10,608 nt of DNA from JAWXUE01 sp044432865 (GTDB lineage Bacteria > Bacillota_I > Bacilli_A > Acholeplasmatales > Anaeroplasmataceae): contig JAWXUF010000040.1 of the NCBI GenBank assembly GCA_044432865.1, forward strand, positions 1 to 10,608, read 5' to 3'. Shown piece by piece: positions 1 through 6,676 of this stretch. Position 1 is the stretch's first letter. Each line of letters begins with the position of its first letter. Position numbers and translations under genes: made by a program. The notes under the pieces were generated by a model. That model was not told the origin of the DNA and made no database searches. It worked only from the letters and a program-made list of their open reading frames with translations.

Positions 1-116
1 GGATGTTGTTGGAAGAGGAGAAAGAGTTATTAGAAGATAAAGAGTTAGATAATAATAACCCAATACTAACTAAAGAAAGAATACTCCCCTTAATAATTAA
101 ATATGTATTAAAATAA
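1..116 (+). CDS. C-terminal end of an unidentified protein (5' end outside window)
   Basis: The frame is open from the window edge and stops at TAA 114-116. About 37 residues are visible. A strongly acidic, Glu/Asp/Lys-rich stretch (LLEEEKELLEDKELDNNN) is followed by a short hydrophobic and basic end (ILPLIIKYVLK). The composition suggests a charged linker or coiled coil plus a terminal helix. There is an internal ATG at 3-5 but no good ribosome binding site before it, so this is more likely a tail than a mini-gene. No family is recognisable from so little sequence. Confidence 0.4.
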   Translation, partial: MLLEEEKELLEDKELDNNNPILTKERILPLIIKYVLK

Positions 117-198
117 TGTAATAAAAAACAAAAAAAAGAAAAAATATGTTTTTTCCGAACAAAAAATGTGTAAAAGAGTCTTAAAATATAAAATAATA

Positions 199-227
199 TT
201 TACAATTACAATGTGCTAAATTATAAT
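199..227 (+). promoter_or_regulatory. Sigma-A-type promoter of the 136-aa membrane protein gene
   Basis: TTTACA at 199-204 and a perfect TATAAT at 222-227 are separated by exactly 17 nt. Transcription would start near 234, giving a leader of about 54 nt before the ATG at 288. This is among the closest matches to consensus in the window. A GTG-started N-terminal extension of the gene would lie inside this promoter, which argues against that start. Confidence 0.75.
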
Positions 228-274
228 TTAAATATAATTTTAGTTATTACTTTAATTATAAATATTGAAAATAA

Positions 275-279
275 GGGAG
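275..279 (+). promoter_or_regulatory. Ribosome binding site fixing the start at 288
   Basis: GGGAG lies 8 nt before ATG 288. The upstream in-frame GTG at 213 has no such site and sits within the promoter. Confidence 0.7.
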
Positions 280-287
280 ATTTATTT

Positions 288-698
288 ATGATAAATTTAT
301 TAACAGAAGCAAGTACAGGATTTTCATTAGAATCATTATGGATCGCATTAATTATATTCTTACCAATCTTATTAGCATTAATTTCATCTAAGACATGGAA
401 TGTAGTACATGGTATTATTACATTCTTATTAGCAAGTTTTTTACTTAGCTATGTAGATTCATTTGAAAGCTTAGGATTATTAGGTAAAATATTAACAGGT
501 GATAATTTACAAATGGGTAAAGATGCAATTGAAATGATTTGTAAACCAATCAATTTAATTATTGACCAATTAGTTAATATTGAATCATTAAATTCAATTT
601 TAACAGGAGAAATGAGTAATCATATTATCTTAGGTGGATTAGTATTATTATTTGTAATTTCACAAGTAGTAGGTTCAATGTTCAGAAGAAATAGATAA
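288..698 (+). CDS. Small three-helix membrane protein, unknown function (136 aa)
   Basis: The product has three likely membrane segments at about residues 17-33, 38-56 and 113-131. Between the second and third is an amphipathic loop of about 55 residues containing Asp, Glu and Lys. The C-terminus ends in RRNR, which by the positive-inside rule would be cytoplasmic. No signal peptidase site, catalytic motif or family signature is visible and I do not recognise the protein. The start is ATG 288, supported by GGGAG 8 nt upstream. The gene stands alone, with its own near-consensus promoter (199-227) and a perfect 14-bp terminator (707-748), so it should be transcribed as a single gene at a fair level. 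Translation uses mostly A/T-ending codons. The reading frame is convincing; the function is open. Confidence 0.8.
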   Translation: MINLLTEASTGFSLESLWIALIIFLPILLALISSKTWNVVHGIITFLLASFLLSYVDSFESLGLLGKILTGDNLQMGKDAIEMICKPINLIIDQLVNIESLNSILTGEMSNHIILGGLVLLFVISQVVGSMFRRNR

Positions 699-706
699 TT
701 AAATAC

Positions 707-748
707 AAAAGACTTTAGAATTTTATTTCTAAAGTCTTTTTTCTTTTT
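707..748 (+). terminator. Intrinsic terminator, perfect 14-bp stem
   Basis: Arms 707-720 (AAAAGACTTTAGAA) and 727-740 pair perfectly around a 6-nt loop (TTTTAT, 721-726). The T-rich run TTTTTTCTTTTT (737-748) follows. It lies just after the stop codon of the 136-aa protein gene. The arm's own A and T runs make it a possible bidirectional terminator, but no minus-strand gene enters from the right here. Confidence 0.85.
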
Positions 749-789
749 AATGACATTTTTCATTAAGTTAATATTGTAAAATAGTAAAT

Positions 790-794
790 GGTGA
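790..794 (+). promoter_or_regulatory. Ribosome binding site choosing ATG 800 over ATG 788
   Basis: GGTGA lies 5 nt before ATG 800 and overlaps the alternative ATG at 788. The region before 788 (TTGTAAAATAGTAA) has no Shine-Dalgarno match, so translation more likely begins at 800. Confidence 0.6.
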
Positions 795-799
795 AATAC

Positions 800-2491
800 A
801 TGTCAAAAGAAAAAAAGAAAATATCAAAAGAAGAAGAGAAAATATATTTTTATGAAATATCAGCAACAATAGTAATATTATTTTCATTAATAACATTTAG
901 TGAATTAGGATTTGTTGGAACGGGATTAAAGTCATTAATGTTAATATTATTTGGTGATTACTATTTTGTAATATTATTGTACTTAATAGGACATGGGATA
1001 TATGCATTAATAAAAAGAAGATGGTTTAATTTTACATCAATAAAATTTAATGGATTTTTATTATTTGTATTATCATTAATCGCATTAAACCATATTGGTT
1101 TTTATGAAAGATTAGGATTTGATGAATCGGACATCTTTTCTAACACCCTAACAACATTTTATAATACAATAAAAAATTTAATTCAAATAAATTCATATGG
1201 TGGAGGATTAGTAGGTGCTTTAGTACTACAAGTATTAATATTCTTATTTAATCCATTAGGTACATTAGTAATACTTGTAGTACTATTAATACTTTCAATT
1301 TCTTTTATGACAAGCTTTAGTTATAAAACATTTATGTATTATACAAATTTTGTTTATAAAAAAATTAGAACTGCTTTTATATTAATGTATAAATATTTTA
1401 ATAATATATCTTTCCCAACAAAACAAATAAAAAAAGCTAAATTAAATGTTAATTTAAATATTAATATACTAGATGATGTAGACAACAAAGCAAATGAAGC
1501 AATAGCATATAAAATAAGTGAAGAAGTATTTAGTAATTTAGCTTATTATTTATCTGATTTAGGTGTATATATTACAAATAAAAAAATGTATTTAGGATAT
1601 AACACAACAAGATATGTATTTGATTGTAGCAAAATAGTTTATGAAAGAGAAAAAATAAATAGTATTACACAAAGTAATACTATAATATATGATAAAAATA
1701 ATAATTTAATAATAGAAGCATCTAATAAAGTTAAAAGGTTACTAACAATAAAACAGTTATTATTAAATACAGATGAAATACCATTAGGATTAGAAATTGA
1801 TAATAGTATAATAACATTTGAGCCTTTAAAACATTATAATTTATTATTAACAGGATCAAATGATTCAGGTATTAAAACATATTTAAAAAGTTTTATTGTT
1901 AGTAATATATTTAAATATAGAAATGAATTTAAATTAGTTTTATTTGATTTTAATCAAGATTTTATCGAATTAAAATATATGCCTAATTTATTTCAACCTT
2001 ATTGTAGTAATAGTTCTGAACTATTAAATACATTAGATAATGTAGCAAAAGAACTAGAAAGAAGAATAGAGTTAATAAATCAAACAGGATATCAAAATTA
2101 TACTGAACATAATAAATTAGAAACAAACAAACTAGAAGTAATATATGTAGTAATAAATAATATAGATAATATAAAAAGTTATGTAGATAAACAAGAAGCC
2201 AAACTTTTATATTTCTTAAAGTTTGGCTTTAGAGTTGGTATTCATTTTATTATAATAAATCGTAATATAGGAATAGAAAAAGATGTCCTAACAAATGTAC
2301 AAACAAAACTTGTTTTTAAATGTAATATGACTGCTCAATCATATGAAATACTTAATAATAACAATGGATGTTTATTAGAAAGTAAAGCAGATATTTTAAT
2401 TAGTAATTTAAATGAAACATTAAGAGTAGCAACACCATATATAAGTAATGGTGATTATGATAAAGTAATAACAAAATATATAGTAAATTAA
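800..2491 (+). CDS. FtsK/SpoIIIE-family membrane protein with degenerate ATPase site
   Basis: The 563-aa product follows FtsK/SpoIIIE architecture. The N-terminus has hydrophobic segments at about 20-38, 52-71 and 84-97, then the family's GGGLVGA...FNPLGT segment at 134-172. A variable linker precedes a RecA-like motor from about residue 330. Family landmarks are clear: LVLFDFNQDFIEL (SpoIIIE ...DPKMVEL), KELERRIELINQTGYQNY (NEMERRYELFSHTGTRN) and VGIHFIII (AGIHLIIA). The ATPase motifs are broken, however. Walker A reads G352-SNDS-G357-I358-K359-T360, with Ile where the lysine belongs, and Walker B reads YVVIN453N454 in place of ...DE. The TQRP motif is also lost (INRN). The protein ends right after the motor, so the gamma domain is absent (563 aa against about 790 for SpoIIIE). 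Ile codons are often ATA, unlike the deo genes. The frame is intact, so this is probably a pseudo-ATPase and not a pseudogene. Its stop is 1 nt from the stop of convergent rarA. Confidence 0.85.
   Translation: MSKEKKKISKEEEKIYFYEISATIVILFSLITFSELGFVGTGLKSLMLILFGDYYFVILLYLIGHGIYALIKRRWFNFTSIKFNGFLLFVLSLIALNHIGFYERLGFDESDIFSNTLTTFYNTIKNLIQINSYGGGLVGALVLQVLIFLFNPLGTLVILVVLLILSISFMTSFSYKTFMYYTNFVYKKIRTAFILMYKYFNNISFPTKQIKKAKLNVNLNINILDDVDNKANEAIAYKISEEVFSNLAYYLSDLGVYITNKKMYLGYNTTRYVFDCSKIVYEREKINSITQSNTIIYDKNNNLIIEASNKVKRLLTIKQLLLNTDEIPLGLEIDNSIITFEPLKHYNLLLTGSNDSGIKTYLKSFIVSNIFKYRNEFKLVLFDFNQDFIELKYMPNLFQPYCSNSSELLNTLDNVAKELERRIELINQTGYQNYTEHNKLETNKLEVIYVVINNIDNIKSYVDKQEAKLLYFLKFGFRVGIHFIIINRNIGIEKDVLTNVQTKLVFKCNMTAQSYEILNNNNGCLLESKADILISNLNETLRVATPYISNGDYDKVITKYIVN
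2196..2229. repeat. 12-bp perfect inverted repeat inside the FtsK-like gene; possible rarA terminator
   Basis: AAGCCAAACTTT (2196-2207) is exactly complementary to 2218-2229 around a 10-nt loop. The stem carries five G-C pairs, which is high for this genome. It lies within the motor-domain codons. On the minus strand it is about 265-300 nt beyond the rarA stop codon. No terminator exists between the two convergent stops, so this hairpin may end rarA readthrough. The T-run after it is weak on both strands (CTTGTTT on minus, TTTAGAG on plus). Confidence 0.45.
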
Positions 2492-2492
2492 A

Positions 2493-3707
2493 TTACTTTT
2501 TCATCTTATTTAATTGTTCTAATCTTTCTTTAAAAGCACGTTCATATTTACCAGTTAATTTAGGTTTATAATAAACTTTATTAGGTATTCCTGATGGAAG
2601 ATATTGTTGTTTTACAAATCCTTCTTCATAGTCATGTGGGAATTTATATTTAGCATTTCCAACTACAATTTCTCTATTTAAAATATTAGGTGGAATCTTA
2701 CCTGTAATTCCTGAAGTGAAATCAACAATAGCTTCATCAAGAGCACTATATGCACTATTTGATTTAGGTGATAAAGCCATTTCAACTACAACAACAGATA
2801 AAGGTATTCTACCTTCAGGAAGACCTGTAGCACGACATGCTTCAATAGCTGCCATAACCTTAGGTCCGATAGAAGGATTACCTAAACCGATATCTTCATA
2901 AGCAATAATAGTTAATCTTCTAAAAATGATATCTAAATCACCTTTAACAATAAGTCTTGCTAGGTAATGAAGTGCTGCATCAACATCACTACCACGTATT
3001 GATTTTTGTAATGCAGATAAACAATCATAATATGAATCTCCATTTTTATCTAAATCTAAAGATGGCTTACCTATAACATTTTTTGCGTTTTCTAAAGAAA
3101 CATTTTCTTCATTTAAACATAAAATTTCTAACATGTTTAAAGCAGTTCTAATTTCACAATTAGAAGCATGTGCTAAATAATCAAATACTTCTGATTCAAC
3201 ATTAGTACTAAATTCTTTTTCGGCAACTTTCTTTAATAAAGTAGAAACATCACATTGTTTAATATCATTTAATTTATAAATATGTACTCTACTACGTATT
3301 GCTTTATTAACACTATGATAAGGGTTTTCAGTAGTTAATCCAATGATTGTTAATTTACCTTCTTCAACAGAAGGTAATAAATAATCTTGAATATCTTTTT
3401 TCATACGATGTATCTCATCAATAATTAAAACAGTATTCTCATAAAAAGAAGCTGAAGTACTAATCTCTTTTAATTTATCTTTGTTATCTACAGATGCATT
3501 AAACTCAAAAACATTTAAAGAAAAATAACTAGAAATTATTTTAGCGATTGATGTTTTTCCTATTCCAGGAGCACCATGTAAAATCATAGAAAATAATTGG
3601 TTATTATCAATCATCTTTTTTATAATACCTTTAGGACCAACTAAGTGGTCTTGACCTATAATATCTTCAAACTTAGTAGGTCTAATTCTAAACGCTAGTG
3701 GTTGCAT
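2493..3707 (-). CDS. rarA: Replication-associated recombination protein RarA (MgsA)
   Basis: This AAA+ ATPase of the clamp-loader clade acts at stalled or gapped replication forks and interacts with SSB in studied bacteria. The 404-aa protein opens with the family's MQPLAFRIRPTKFEDIIGQDHLVG. It has Walker A GAPGIGKT (45-52), Walker B LIIDEIHR (D97, E98), sensor-1 region TTENP (125-129) and an arginine-finger region IRSR (137-140). The C-terminal MgsA domain shows RRLTIIAYEDIGLGNP, GLPEGRIPLS and FPHDYEEGFVKQQYLP, all typical. Length is close to the 421 aa of the B. subtilis protein and every motif is intact. ATG 3707 is supported by GAGGTGA at 3712-3718 (minus strand). It is transcribed divergently from the deo unit and convergently with the FtsK-like gene. 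Confidence 0.95.
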   Translation of the reverse strand: MQPLAFRIRPTKFEDIIGQDHLVGPKGIIKKMIDNNQLFSMILHGAPGIGKTSIAKIISSYFSLNVFEFNASVDNKDKLKEISTSASFYENTVLIIDEIHRMKKDIQDYLLPSVEEGKLTIIGLTTENPYHSVNKAIRSRVHIYKLNDIKQCDVSTLLKKVAEKEFSTNVESEVFDYLAHASNCEIRTALNMLEILCLNEENVSLENAKNVIGKPSLDLDKNGDSYYDCLSALQKSIRGSDVDAALHYLARLIVKGDLDIIFRRLTIIAYEDIGLGNPSIGPKVMAAIEACRATGLPEGRIPLSVVVVEMALSPKSNSAYSALDEAIVDFTSGITGKIPPNILNREIVVGNAKYKFPHDYEEGFVKQQYLPSGIPNKVYYKPKLTGKYERAFKERLEQLNKMKK

Positions 3708-3723
3708 AAAATCACCTCAATTT

Positions 3724-3732
3724 ATTATATCA
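3724..3732 (-). promoter_or_regulatory. Extended -10 promoter of rarA
   Basis: On the minus strand TATAAT (plus coordinates 3724-3729) is preceded by TGA (3730-3732), giving a TGnTATAAT extended -10 element. No good -35 lies at 16-18 nt (TCAAAA at 17), which is tolerable for an extended -10 promoter. Transcription would begin close to the GAGGTGA site at 3712-3718, giving a very short leader. Confidence 0.5.
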
Positions 3733-3748
3733 TAAGTAGCCATTTTTT

Positions 3749-3777
3749 TTGACAAAATATACAAATTATGTTAATAT
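3749..3777 (+). promoter_or_regulatory. Promoter of the deo-containing operon (consensus -35, extended -10)
   Basis: TTGACA at 3749-3754, a 17-nt spacer and TAATAT at 3772-3777 are preceded by TGT (3769-3771), so the -10 is also of the extended type. Transcription would start near 3784, about 15 nt before ATG 3799. Its -35 lies back to back with the rarA promoter. No obvious operator palindrome for a DeoR-type repressor is visible around it. Confidence 0.75.
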
Positions 3778-3798
3778 TTTTATATAGGATGTGATTAA

Positions 3799-4653
3799 AT
3801 GAAGTTTCAAATATTTTTCTTTAAGGAAAACACAAGATCATTAGATACTCCAGCGTTAGTAGACTTTTTACTAGAAGACGAAAACATGAGTCTAGTTACT
3901 ACTGATGATCAAGTATCAATTAATTATTCAAACAGTTTAGTAGGACTTGATTATAGTCTTATTTTTACGAAAACAAGTAGAGTACCTGATATCGCTAGGT
4001 TAAGTCCTAAATATCTAGACTTAGATTTCTTTGTTGAATATGATATGTTATTACCTTTATTTAAAGTTAATATGATAAGTAGTGTAATAGAAAAAATATG
4101 TAGTAGATTTAATTTATTAATTTATAACTATTTATTTGAAGATGTAACAAGTTTTACAAGAGATATTATTAAAACAGGATATGATAGAGCAAGAAGATTA
4201 TATAAAGAAAAATATCCTTCTGAATATCAAGGATTAGTATTTGTAACTAAATCTAAATTAGATGCTTATTATAAATATGTTTTAGATGCTAAAGCTACTA
4301 ATGAATATTATAATAATAAATACTTATTTTTAGATGCATATTTTGGATTAAATGTTGAAAAAGGTGAAATGTGTTTAATTTCTAATTTTAGATTAGATTG
4401 TTCTTTAATTATTCCACCAAGTGTAGATGTAATAGAACTTGAATTAAATGGAAATAAATTCTACTATGATTTTAAAGAAGTAGAAGTATTAATTAAGAAA
4501 TATATTAAAGAATTCCCAGGATTCGTTGGTAATACAAAAATGATTGATGAAAATCACATTAAAAAAGTTAAGAAAATTCTTTCTAAGATGAAAGTTAAAC
4601 CAATAATGGAAAGAATTTCATTAGTTGAACAAGAAAGGTTGATTGATTTTTAG
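3799..4653 (+). CDS. Unrecognised 284-aa soluble protein, first gene of the deo operon
   Basis: I do not recognise this family. The protein has no signal peptide and no membrane segment, so it is probably cytosolic. The N-terminal part (about 1-115) looks like mixed alpha/beta (MKFQIFFFKEN, then alternating hydrophobic strands such as LVGLDYSLIFTK). The centre (about 115-185) is helical and rich in Tyr, Lys and Asp (RDIIKTGYDRARRLYKEKYP). A beta-rich stretch follows (GEMCLISNFRLDCSLIIPP), then a basic C-terminal helix (HIKKVKKILSKMKVKP). No nucleotide-binding, zinc or protease motif stands out. The start is well supported: AGGATGTGAT at 3786-3795 is one base off the ideal AGGAGGTGAT, just after the extended -10 promoter. 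Its TAG stop overlaps the next gene's GTG by one base. Position suggests a link to nucleoside use, but that is only context. Confidence 0.85.
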   Translation: MKFQIFFFKENTRSLDTPALVDFLLEDENMSLVTTDDQVSINYSNSLVGLDYSLIFTKTSRVPDIARLSPKYLDLDFFVEYDMLLPLFKVNMISSVIEKICSRFNLLIYNYLFEDVTSFTRDIIKTGYDRARRLYKEKYPSEYQGLVFVTKSKLDAYYKYVLDAKATNEYYNNKYLFLDAYFGLNVEKGEMCLISNFRLDCSLIIPPSVDVIELELNGNKFYYDFKEVEVLIKKYIKEFPGFVGNTKMIDENHIKKVKKILSKMKVKPIMERISLVEQERLIDF

Positions 4654-5333
4654 TGAGTACTAAAAGTAAAGTTATTAATATTATAGTAGGTTTATTTCTA
4701 TTAATTCCAGCAATAGCATTAATACTATATGCTAACCTTGGATTAGATCCACTCGGATGTTTAGTAGATAGCATTTCGCAATTAACTTATAATACAACTA
4801 AAGGTGCAGTAGCACTTTCTTATGGTAATGCATTAACATGTGTTAATATCTGTTTTTTAACATTCCATCTTATTAGAAATAAAAGAATACCATTCTTTAT
4901 ATTTGGATTATTAATGTCTATTGTATTAGGTACAGGAATTGATTTATTATCATTAAATATTACTTTCCTACCTACTACATTAGTGTTTAATATTTTATGG
5001 TTTGTTATAGGATATTTAACTATGTGTTTAGGAATTGCATTTATTCAAAAAGGAAGAATTCAAAAAATGCCTTTTGAAGGATTTCATGAAGCAATATCAG
5101 ATATTGTTAAAAAAGATATTAATGTAGTTAGAGTGTATGTTGAAATTTCTTTATTTATTATTGCAATTATTTTATATGCAATTGTATTATTAGTTGTAAA
5201 TAAAGAATTCAATTTATTTAATTCATTAAATGTTGGTACAGTGTTTATTATGTTGTTAACAGGTCCAACTGTTAATTTAATATATAAAAAAATAATAAAA
5301 GGAGAAATAAAAGATGAGCAACAAACTAATTGA
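4653..5333 (+). CDS. YczE-like integral membrane protein
   Basis: The 226-aa protein has five to six hydrophobic segments (about 7-27, 52-73, 79-99, 108-130, 160-181, 195-212). It carries features I associate with the YczE/YitT-like family: GLDPLG (30-35) after the first helix, a GTGID motif (93-97), PFEGF (140-144) and GTVFIMLLTGP near the C-terminus. The biochemical role of YczE-type proteins is poorly known and transport is often assumed. It starts with GTG at 4653, overlapping the upstream TAG by one base (TAGTG). The nearest Shine-Dalgarno-like sequence (AAAGG, 4634-4638) is too far away, so translational coupling is likely. Its 3' end carries the deoC ribosome binding site and overlaps deoC by 20 nt. 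It ends in TGA, the only TGA stop among the genes here. A nucleoside or pentose link is suggested only by the operon. Confidence 0.75.
   Translation: MSTKSKVINIIVGLFLLIPAIALILYANLGLDPLGCLVDSISQLTYNTTKGAVALSYGNALTCVNICFLTFHLIRNKRIPFFIFGLLMSIVLGTGIDLLSLNITFLPTTLVFNILWFVIGYLTMCLGIAFIQKGRIQKMPFEGFHEAISDIVKKDINVVRVYVEISLFIIAIILYAIVLLVVNKEFNLFNSLNVGTVFIMLLTGPTVNLIYKKIIKGEIKDEQQTN
5298..5304 (+). promoter_or_regulatory. deoC ribosome binding site inside the yczE-like gene
   Basis: AAAGGAG lies 9 nt before ATG 5314 and within the coding sequence of the upstream membrane protein. Translation of deoC can therefore begin independently of the upstream stop codon. Confidence 0.75.
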
Positions 5334-5982
5334 TCACACGTTATTAAAAGCAACAGCAACAAAAGAAGAAATTATTAAATTATGTGAGGAAGCAAAACAA
5401 TACGATTTCATGAGCGTATGTGTTAATCCTTCATGGGTAGAATTTTGTAAAGAACAATTACAAGGTTCAGATGTTAAAGTATGTACAGTAGTTGGATTTC
5501 CTTTAGGATCTAATTCAACTAAAGCAAAAGTATTTGAAACAAAAGATGCAGTAAAAAATGGTGCAGATGAAATTGATATGGTAATTAATGTAGGGCAATT
5601 AAAAAGCGGAAATATGTCTTATGTTAAATCAGAAATTAAAAAAATTAGAAAAGCTTGTTTAGATAAAACATTAAAAGTTATTATTGAAACTTGTTATTTA
5701 ACTTTACCTGAAATTAAAAAAGTTTCTAAAGCTGTTAAAGCTTGTGGGGCTGATTTCGTAAAAACTTCTACAGGATTTGGTACTGATGGTGCTACAGTTG
5801 AACACGTAGCTGCAATGAGTAAAGCAGTAGAAGGTACAATCGGTGTTAAAGCATCTGGTGGTGTTAGAACTACTGAAGACTTAACTAAAATGGTTAATGC
5901 TGGAGCAACAAGAATCGGTACATCAAATGGTGTTACTTTAATGGGAGGAAATAAAGATGACAATTCCAACGCCGCATATTAA
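5314..5982 (+). CDS. deoC: Deoxyribose-phosphate aldolase DeoC
   Basis: This cytosolic class I aldolase cleaves 2-deoxyribose 5-phosphate to glyceraldehyde 3-phosphate and acetaldehyde. The 222-aa product fits the short bacterial DeoC type (about 220-225 aa). Visible signatures are the N-terminal LIDHTLLK (5-12), CVNP (36-39), VVGFPLG (59-65), GADEIDMVINVG with the acid D88, the Schiff-base lysine in GADFVKTSTG (K150), the second lysine in GVKASGGVR (K179) and IGTSNG near the end. The catalytic set is complete. The last nine codons (KDDNSNAAY region) overlap deoD by 26 nt in another frame and are not part of the conserved fold. It overlaps the membrane protein gene upstream and shows a strongly ATT/TTA-biased codon choice consistent with good expression. 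Confidence 0.97.
   Translation: MSNKLIDHTLLKATATKEEIIKLCEEAKQYDFMSVCVNPSWVEFCKEQLQGSDVKVCTVVGFPLGSNSTKAKVFETKDAVKNGADEIDMVINVGQLKSGNMSYVKSEIKKIRKACLDKTLKVIIETCYLTLPEIKKVSKAVKACGADFVKTSTGFGTDGATVEHVAAMSKAVEGTIGVKASGGVRTTEDLTKMVNAGATRIGTSNGVTLMGGNKDDNSNAAY
5943..5948 (+). promoter_or_regulatory. deoD ribosome binding site inside deoC
   Basis: GGGAGG lies 8 nt before ATG 5957, embedded in the MGGNK codons of deoC. The deoC C-terminus seems to have been shaped by carrying this site. Confidence 0.75.
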
Positions 5983-6676
5983 TGCAAAAAACAAAAGTGA
6001 TTTCGCTAAAACGGTTTTAATGCCTGGAGATCCATTAAGAGCAAAATTTATTGCTGATACATTTTTAGAAAATGTAGTAGAAGTAAACTCAGTAAGAAAT
6101 ATGTTAGGATATACTGGTACATATAAAGGTAAAAAAATAAGTGTAATGGGTTCAGGAATGGGTATGCCTTCAATTGGTATTTATTCTTATGAATTATTTG
6201 CTTTTTATGGTGTAGAAAATATTATTAGAATTGGTTCTGCTGGATCATATTCTGAAGATTTAGATGTATATGATGTTGTATTAGCATCAGCTGCATATTC
6301 TGAATCATCTTATGCATCAGTACAAGCTGGTATTGAAGATAATACTTTAGCTGCTAATAAAGAATTAAACGATGAATTAATCGCAGCAGCAAAAAAATTA
6401 AACATTCCTATGAAAGAAGCTGTAATTCATTCAAGTGATGTATTCTATCGTCAAACTCCTGAACAATGGAAACAAATTAATAAAGATTTCGATTGTAAAT
6501 GTGTTGAAATGGAATCATTTGCATTATTTGCTAATGCTCAAGTATTAGGAAAAAAAGCAGCTTGTTTAGTAACTATCTCTGATTCATTTACTAATCATAA
6601 AGTTACTACTTCTGAAGAAAGACAAAACTCATTTACTAAAATGATGGAAGTTGCTTTAGAATTAGCGAATGATTAA
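5957..6676 (+). CDS. deoD: Purine nucleoside phosphorylase, DeoD type
   Basis: The enzyme catalyses phosphorolysis of purine (deoxy)nucleosides to the free base and (deoxy)ribose 1-phosphate, and DeoD-type enzymes are hexamers. The 239-aa protein aligns along its whole length with E. coli DeoD. It has TPHINA (H7, which reaches the neighbouring active site), the phosphate-binding GDPLRAK (24-30, R28) and R47. GSGMGMPS (65-72, GHGMGIPS in E. coli) and RIGSAG with R91 follow, then the ribose-binding VEMES (183-187). The catalytic pair D209 and R222 corresponds to E. coli D204 and R217. The site is complete. Phosphopentomutase (deoB), needed to pass deoxyribose 1-phosphate to DeoC, is not in the window. 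The gene overlaps deoC by 26 nt and the next gene by 8 nt. Confidence 0.97.
   Translation: MTIPTPHINAKNKSDFAKTVLMPGDPLRAKFIADTFLENVVEVNSVRNMLGYTGTYKGKKISVMGSGMGMPSIGIYSYELFAFYGVENIIRIGSAGSYSEDLDVYDVVLASAAYSESSYASVQAGIEDNTLAANKELNDELIAAAKKLNIPMKEAVIHSSDVFYRQTPEQWKQINKDFDCKCVEMESFALFANAQVLGKKAACLVTISDSFTNHKVTTSEERQNSFTKMMEVALELAND

Noticed and set aside
138..155. A/T hairpin (GAAAAAA / TTTTTTC) after the first gene end as a terminator
   Set aside because: The stem is 7 bp with a single G-C pair, and runs of A and T make this expected by chance.
213..287. N-terminal extension of the 136-aa membrane protein from GTG 213
   Set aside because: It overlaps the -10 box at 222-227 and has no ribosome binding site, whereas ATG 288 has GGGAG at the right distance.
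750..782. Promoter for the FtsK-like gene (ATGACA at 750-755, TAAAAT at 777-782)
   Set aside because: The 21-nt spacer is too long, and other pairings give weaker boxes. A promoter must exist after the terminator but I cannot place it.
2716..2901. 61-aa plus-strand reading frame
   Set aside because: It lies wholly antisense to rarA, which is fully supported by motifs, and has no ribosome binding site or family feature.
5084..5362. 92-aa minus-strand reading frame
   Set aside because: It is antisense to the yczE-like gene and deoC. Its hydrophobicity mirrors the membrane gene.
5694..5969. 91-aa minus-strand reading frame
   Set aside because: It is antisense to conserved deoC codons, including the catalytic lysine region, with no independent signals.
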